64,000 bases of DNA from Benincasa hispida (lineage: Eukaryota; Streptophyta; Magnoliopsida; Cucurbitales; Cucurbitaceae). The DNA is taken from positions 36,237,109 to 36,301,108 of the forward strand of contig NC_052349.1 of assembly GCF_009727055.1 (NCBI RefSeq), written 5' to 3'. The position numbers and the translations under genes are program-made. Of this stretch, positions 60,201-64,000 are shown piece by piece. The notes beneath the pieces were generated by a model. It did not search any database and was not told the DNA's origin. It saw nothing but the letters and a program-made list of their open reading frames with translations. Position 1 is the first letter of the stretch. Each line of letters begins with the position of its first letter.

Positions 60201-62935
60201 GCTTATCCCTTGCCTTACGGCCATCATGCGCTCAAATAACCTCAATGAACATGGTTGTCACACACCTAGGCAACACATCAAGGCTTTCTATGTCAGGCTA
60301 ATATATTTAGCCAAATTTTTCCTTACAAAGTGCCTTATTGTCTTGCTACCCAAGGCCTTAATACTCAATACTTATAACATTTTTCCTTCTTTTTCCTCTT
60401 CAAGCGTTTCCCTACAACATATTATTAACTTATACTTAATCTTGATTAACATGTTATTTAACTTACTTAAGTAGGGAAAATAGGGTTCGGGGTTTACAGA
60501 GTAAACCTCTCTTGGAGTTCCGTATCAAAAACTTGACAAACATCTTATCAATGTACGATGCCTGAGATAGGGCTAGAGTTTTGTTCTTTCGATCTCTAAA
60601 GATCTGAATGCCCAGAAAAAACTGCATCTCTCCCAAATATTTCATTTGGAATTGGGTCGCTAGCTATTTCAGTCAATAGACCTACATTATTCCCAATGAG
60701 TAGGATATCGTCTACATAAAACACTAAAAAAAACTACTGAATTGTTGATGATTCTCTTGTATACATAAGGCTCATCAACATTTTGATCAAAGTTATAAGA
60801 TTTGATTGTAGTATCAAATCTTATATTCCAAGATCAAGAAGCTTGCTTCAATTCATAAATAGATCGATTAAGCTTGCAAACCTTTTGCAATTGACTTTGA
60901 GTTATGAATCCCTCAGGTTGTTCTATATAAAAGGGCTCCTCAAGATTGCCATTTAGAAAAGCAATCTTGACGTCCATTTGCCAGATCTCATTGTCATGAT
61001 ATGAGGCAATGGATAGGAGGATTCAAATAGACTTTAACATGGAAATAATTGAGAAAGTCTTTTCATAGGCGATTCTCTCAACTTGGATATAACCATTTGC
61101 CACAAGTCTAGCCTTAAAGGTTTCCCGTTTTCTCTTGTAGATCCATTTGCAACCTATATGTTTAACCCTATAAGGTTGATCTACAAGATCTCAAACTGAA
61201 TTGAAGTACATAGACTCCATTTTGAGATCCATAGCCTTGATCCATTCATCTTTGTCAACATCCTCCATTGCCTTCTTCTAAGACAATGGATCTTCAACGC
61301 CTTTGTCAGCTACCATATTTAGGATTTCTGTTAAACCCATATAACGAACAGGTGGGTTTGCAACCCTTCTACTACGTTGAAATTCCCTCAACACTTGAGG
61401 TGGATGTGACCTACTAGATGAACCAACTTCAACAACTCTTGTTGAGGTGTTGGGTTCTTCAACAACTCTTGTTGAAGGTTTAGTAGTTTCATTGGAAAGT
61501 TCATTCAACATAATCTTACTGCGGCGCTTATGCTCCCTTATGTGGTCTTCTTCTAGAAAGGTAGAATTTGTTGACACAAACACATTATTTTCTTTAGGGT
61601 CGAAGAAGTAACCACCTCTCGTTCCTTTAGGGTAGCTTACAAATAGGCACAATTTTGAACGAGGTTCCAATTTCTTAGGATTTGCCTTAAGCACATGCTG
61701 GGCAATCCCAGATCCTAAAATGACGTAAACTACCTTTACGACCATTCCACAATTCTAAAGGTGTTCTAGTAACACTCTTGGATGAAACACGGTTCAAAAT
61801 ATATGTTGCAGTTTGTACTACATAACCCCAAAACGAGTCAGACAAGGAAGCATAACTCATCATAGACTGAATCATATCCAACAATGTTTGATTTACCCTT
61901 TTTGATACACCATATTGCTGAGGTGTACCAAATACTGAGAGTTGTGATACTATTCCATACTAATAGTTATGGAATGTAAGATCCAAAAACTCTCCACCTC
62001 GATCAGATTGAAATATTTTAATTGTTTTATTTAATGCATTTTCAACCTTAGCCTTAAATACTTTGAACTTTTCAAAAGATTCAGACTTATGTTGCACTAA
62101 ATAAACATACACATATCTTGAATAATCATTAGTAAAAGTGATGAAATATTCAAACCCTCCCCTTGCTTTAACATTCGCCGGACTACAGAGGTCTGAATGT
62201 ACAAGCTCTAAGGGTTCTTTGGCTCTAGTACCTTTTTTAGTAAAAGATCTTTTAATCATTTGTCTTCAAGGCATGACTCACACATAGGTAAAGAATTTTC
62301 TTCTCTCACTTAGAAGTCAATTCTTCACCAATTTCTCCATCCTATTAAGATTGATGTGTCCTAATCTTAGGTGTCAAAGTTGGGCATTTTCTTTAGGGGA
62401 AATTTTAAGTTTTATATTTTGAGTTATCACAATTTTAAACATTTCAGTACTTTGAAGGGGTTTAGTAACTAACAGTCTTCGAGATTTGCAGAACAAATAT
62501 ATACACCATTTTTGTAAATAAATATTTTATTGACATCAAAAGAAATAGAATAATTTTGTTCTAATGGGCACTTTACAGAAATAAGGTTCCTTTTCAAACC
62601 TAGAACAACATATACATTATCTAGTATAATATATGATTTATGTAAATAAAGTAGAAGTCATCTCACTATCATAGCTGACACGACTTGCCTAGTTTCAACA
62701 CGCATCATCATCTCCCCAGCTTCCAGTTGCCACCAAGAACTAATTCCCTGAAATAAAGAACAAACATGGTTAGTGGCACTCGAATCTATTAGTTAGGTAG
62801 AATCGTCATTCTCCATTAAGCAAGTCTCCAAAACAAGGAAATCACATTTACCTTGCTTGGCTTTCTTCTTTTCTGCTAAGTATTTGGGACAGTTCTTCTT
62901 CCAATGTCTCTCTTGGTTGCAAATTTATTTAATTC
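57290..62935 (-). pseudogene. copia pol: integrase, reverse transcriptase, RNase H, split by a solo LTR
   Basis: Along the minus strand: zinc-knuckle remnant near 62920-62880 (CNQERHWKKNC, first Cys lost), protease-like IDSSATNHVCS, integrase at 61687-62259 (LELVHSDLCSP, FQSDRGGEFLDL), a linker (61278-61745), reverse transcriptase at about 60504-61260 (KWIYKRKRE, DVKIAFLNGNLEEPFY, catalytic YVDDILLIGN near 60710, then MKYLGEMQFFLGIQIF). After the inserted LTR the frame resumes at 57922 (FRHG) and reaches RNase H with STIEAEYVATSEAAKE at about 57500. Frameshifts and stops show it is dead. Confidence 0.87.
57928..60498. mobile_element. Solo LTR of a second family (2571 bp) inside the copia element
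   Basis: Begins TGTCACACTCCC and ends GGGGTTTACA, with a perfect 5-bp duplication GAGTA at 57923-57927 and 60499-60503. Removing it and one GAGTA rejoins the copia reverse transcriptase frame. It holds no retroelement coding frame, so solo LTR is the best reading. Its length points to a gypsy-type family, and the strand cannot be decided from the ends. Confidence 0.88.
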
Positions 62936-62940
62936 ATCTT

Positions 62941-64000
62941 TCTAAATCAGTTTCCAGGTAGGGGTGTTATCTTTTCGTCAACTTAAATACCCAACCTAGA
63001 CAGAACTAGTCTTAGACAAAAGGTCCCTTATAGATACTTTTGCTACAATTGTAATCTTTAATTAAAAATCAATTTAATCTTTAAAAGATTTAACTTAATT
63101 TCTAATCTCATTAGATACGTGATCTTAGATCTATGTGAATCATATTTTAAAACTATTTTAAAAAATGATTTTAATCTAATGTTTGCATGTAATTCTGAAT
63201 TATTTATTTTAATTTCAATTTCATTTAATTATATTTATATAAAAAATGAAATAAATTATAAACATGCAATTGCATTTATTGACATACTTAGTAAAAATGT
63301 AACAGTTATAAAATTACCTAAAGTAATGTCATGTTTCATACAATTACATTTCATTACTGAACTTACATAACACTTATATAATGTAATGAATTAATTAATA
63401 ACATACAACAATTCATACATACATACTATATATTATAACTCTTATAATATAAATAATGCAAGAATACGTTATCAATGCATGCATACATATATCATATCAT
63501 TTATATTATGTGATGCATGAGCATACCATAAATATAAAATCATGCAACTAAATATTATAGCATTTATAATATAAATGATGCATGAATAAAATGCATAATC
63601 TATGATGAGATTTTTTACTATATGACATATATTATAACATATAATAATAAACATAAATCATACATCAAATTCATAATTAAAATATAATTATTGGACTAGG
63701 ATTTGACTCCTAAACTATTAATTAAATTAATATAACACTATATTAATTTAATTAAAAAAAACTAACTCTTACAAATAAAAGCCAAACCGGTTCAAAACAA
63801 GTGAACCGGGTCTTGAACTGCTCGAACTGGACCATGTACAACTCGAACTAGCTATGAACCAGTCTAGAAGAACCCAAACCAACCGAACCGGAGAACCCAC
63901 AAACCGAACCGAAACATCATTCCATGACCCGCATGCGAACCAAACGCCGAAACACGCTTCTTCTCCATCTCGGAACGTTGCGACGTTGTGCCCTAGTATC
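62941..64000. other. AT-rich stretch with a GAACCGG-rich tail, unassigned
   Basis: Sequence after the copia break. From about 63060 to 63780 it is very AT-rich, with ATATTATA..ATAATGCATGA motifs repeated loosely at 63430-63600. From 63780 the composition changes to GAACCGG/CAAACCG-type repeats. It could be the LTR of another element entering the window, but no terminus is visible. Confidence 0.4.

Larger units (their letters stand above)
55156..62940 (-). mobile_element. Ty1/copia retrotransposon, 5' end missing, carrying a solo LTR
   Basis: Minus-strand element. Its 3' LTR is 55156-57069; a purine-rich stretch (AGGTCAAATAGGAGATT) directly precedes the LTR on the minus strand. Coding then runs upstream through RNase H (about 57470-57600), reverse transcriptase, integrase and a protease/zinc-knuckle remnant near 62890. 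Beyond about 62940 no gag, primer site or 5' LTR can be read. A solo LTR of another family sits at 57928-60498. The LTR is of the family also seen as solo copies at 12653 and 18508, so this is a coding relative of those. Confidence 0.85.

Noticed and set aside
1..64000. tRNA, rRNA or other RNA genes
   Set aside because: I looked for tRNA-like arms and rRNA blocks by eye and found none I could support; the tRNA-complementary stretches at 27461, 35983, 41417 and 41497 are retrotransposon primer sites.

Overview
The window reads as nuclear DNA of a flowering plant. It is AT-rich, genes are split by GT-AG introns, it opens inside a GH3 auxin-conjugating enzyme, and most of the rest is nested plant transposable elements (Ty1/copia, Ty3/gypsy, Mutator-like and CACTA-like). 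The LTR families look cucurbit-like to me, but that is recollection, not something the sequence proves.

Layout. 1-1184: C-terminal part of a GH3 gene (+). 1185-8080: AT-rich intergenic DNA. 8361-9405: Pumilio-like pseudogene copy A (+). 9446-17381: broken copy (X') of a multi-exon gene (-), with a MuDR-type element (10641-17184) in one intron; that element carries a solo LTR (12653-14862). 18508-20382: second solo LTR. About 20383-23403: CACTA-like DNA with tandem repeats. 24376-43174: Pumilio-like pseudogene copy B, split by about 17.4 kb of nested retrotransposons. The outermost is a gypsy element (28135-41990), entered by a truncated copia element (24568-28134) and by an element with an Asp-tRNA-like primer site (30632-39823). 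44787-52503: gene X (-), which I assembled by hand into 11 exons and 427 codons with consistent phases; it is the only other apparently intact gene. 52504-54204: near-copy of 17382-19050, ending at an N. 55156-62940: a third copia element, with a 2571-bp solo LTR in its reverse transcriptase/RNase H region. 62941-64000: AT-rich DNA, then a GAACCGG-rich tail.

The main structure is an old direct duplication of a two-gene unit, Pumilio-like (+) followed by gene X (-). In copy A both genes are dead. In copy B gene X looks intact while its Pumilio neighbour is dead. The empty copy helps place several insertions in the filled one.

The assembly has visible faults: two inverted pairs of Nextera (Tn5) mosaic ends at 33168-33205 and 33323-33360, an N at 13078 between two identical 82-bp copies, and an N at 54205 where homology stops. 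Conclusions near these points, above all around 32.3-33.4 kb and 52.6-54.2 kb, need raw-read confirmation. I saw no new defence or biosynthetic system. The most useful novelties are the uncharacterised gene X, the duplicated locus, and the tandemly iterated LTR segments of the element at 30632-39823.
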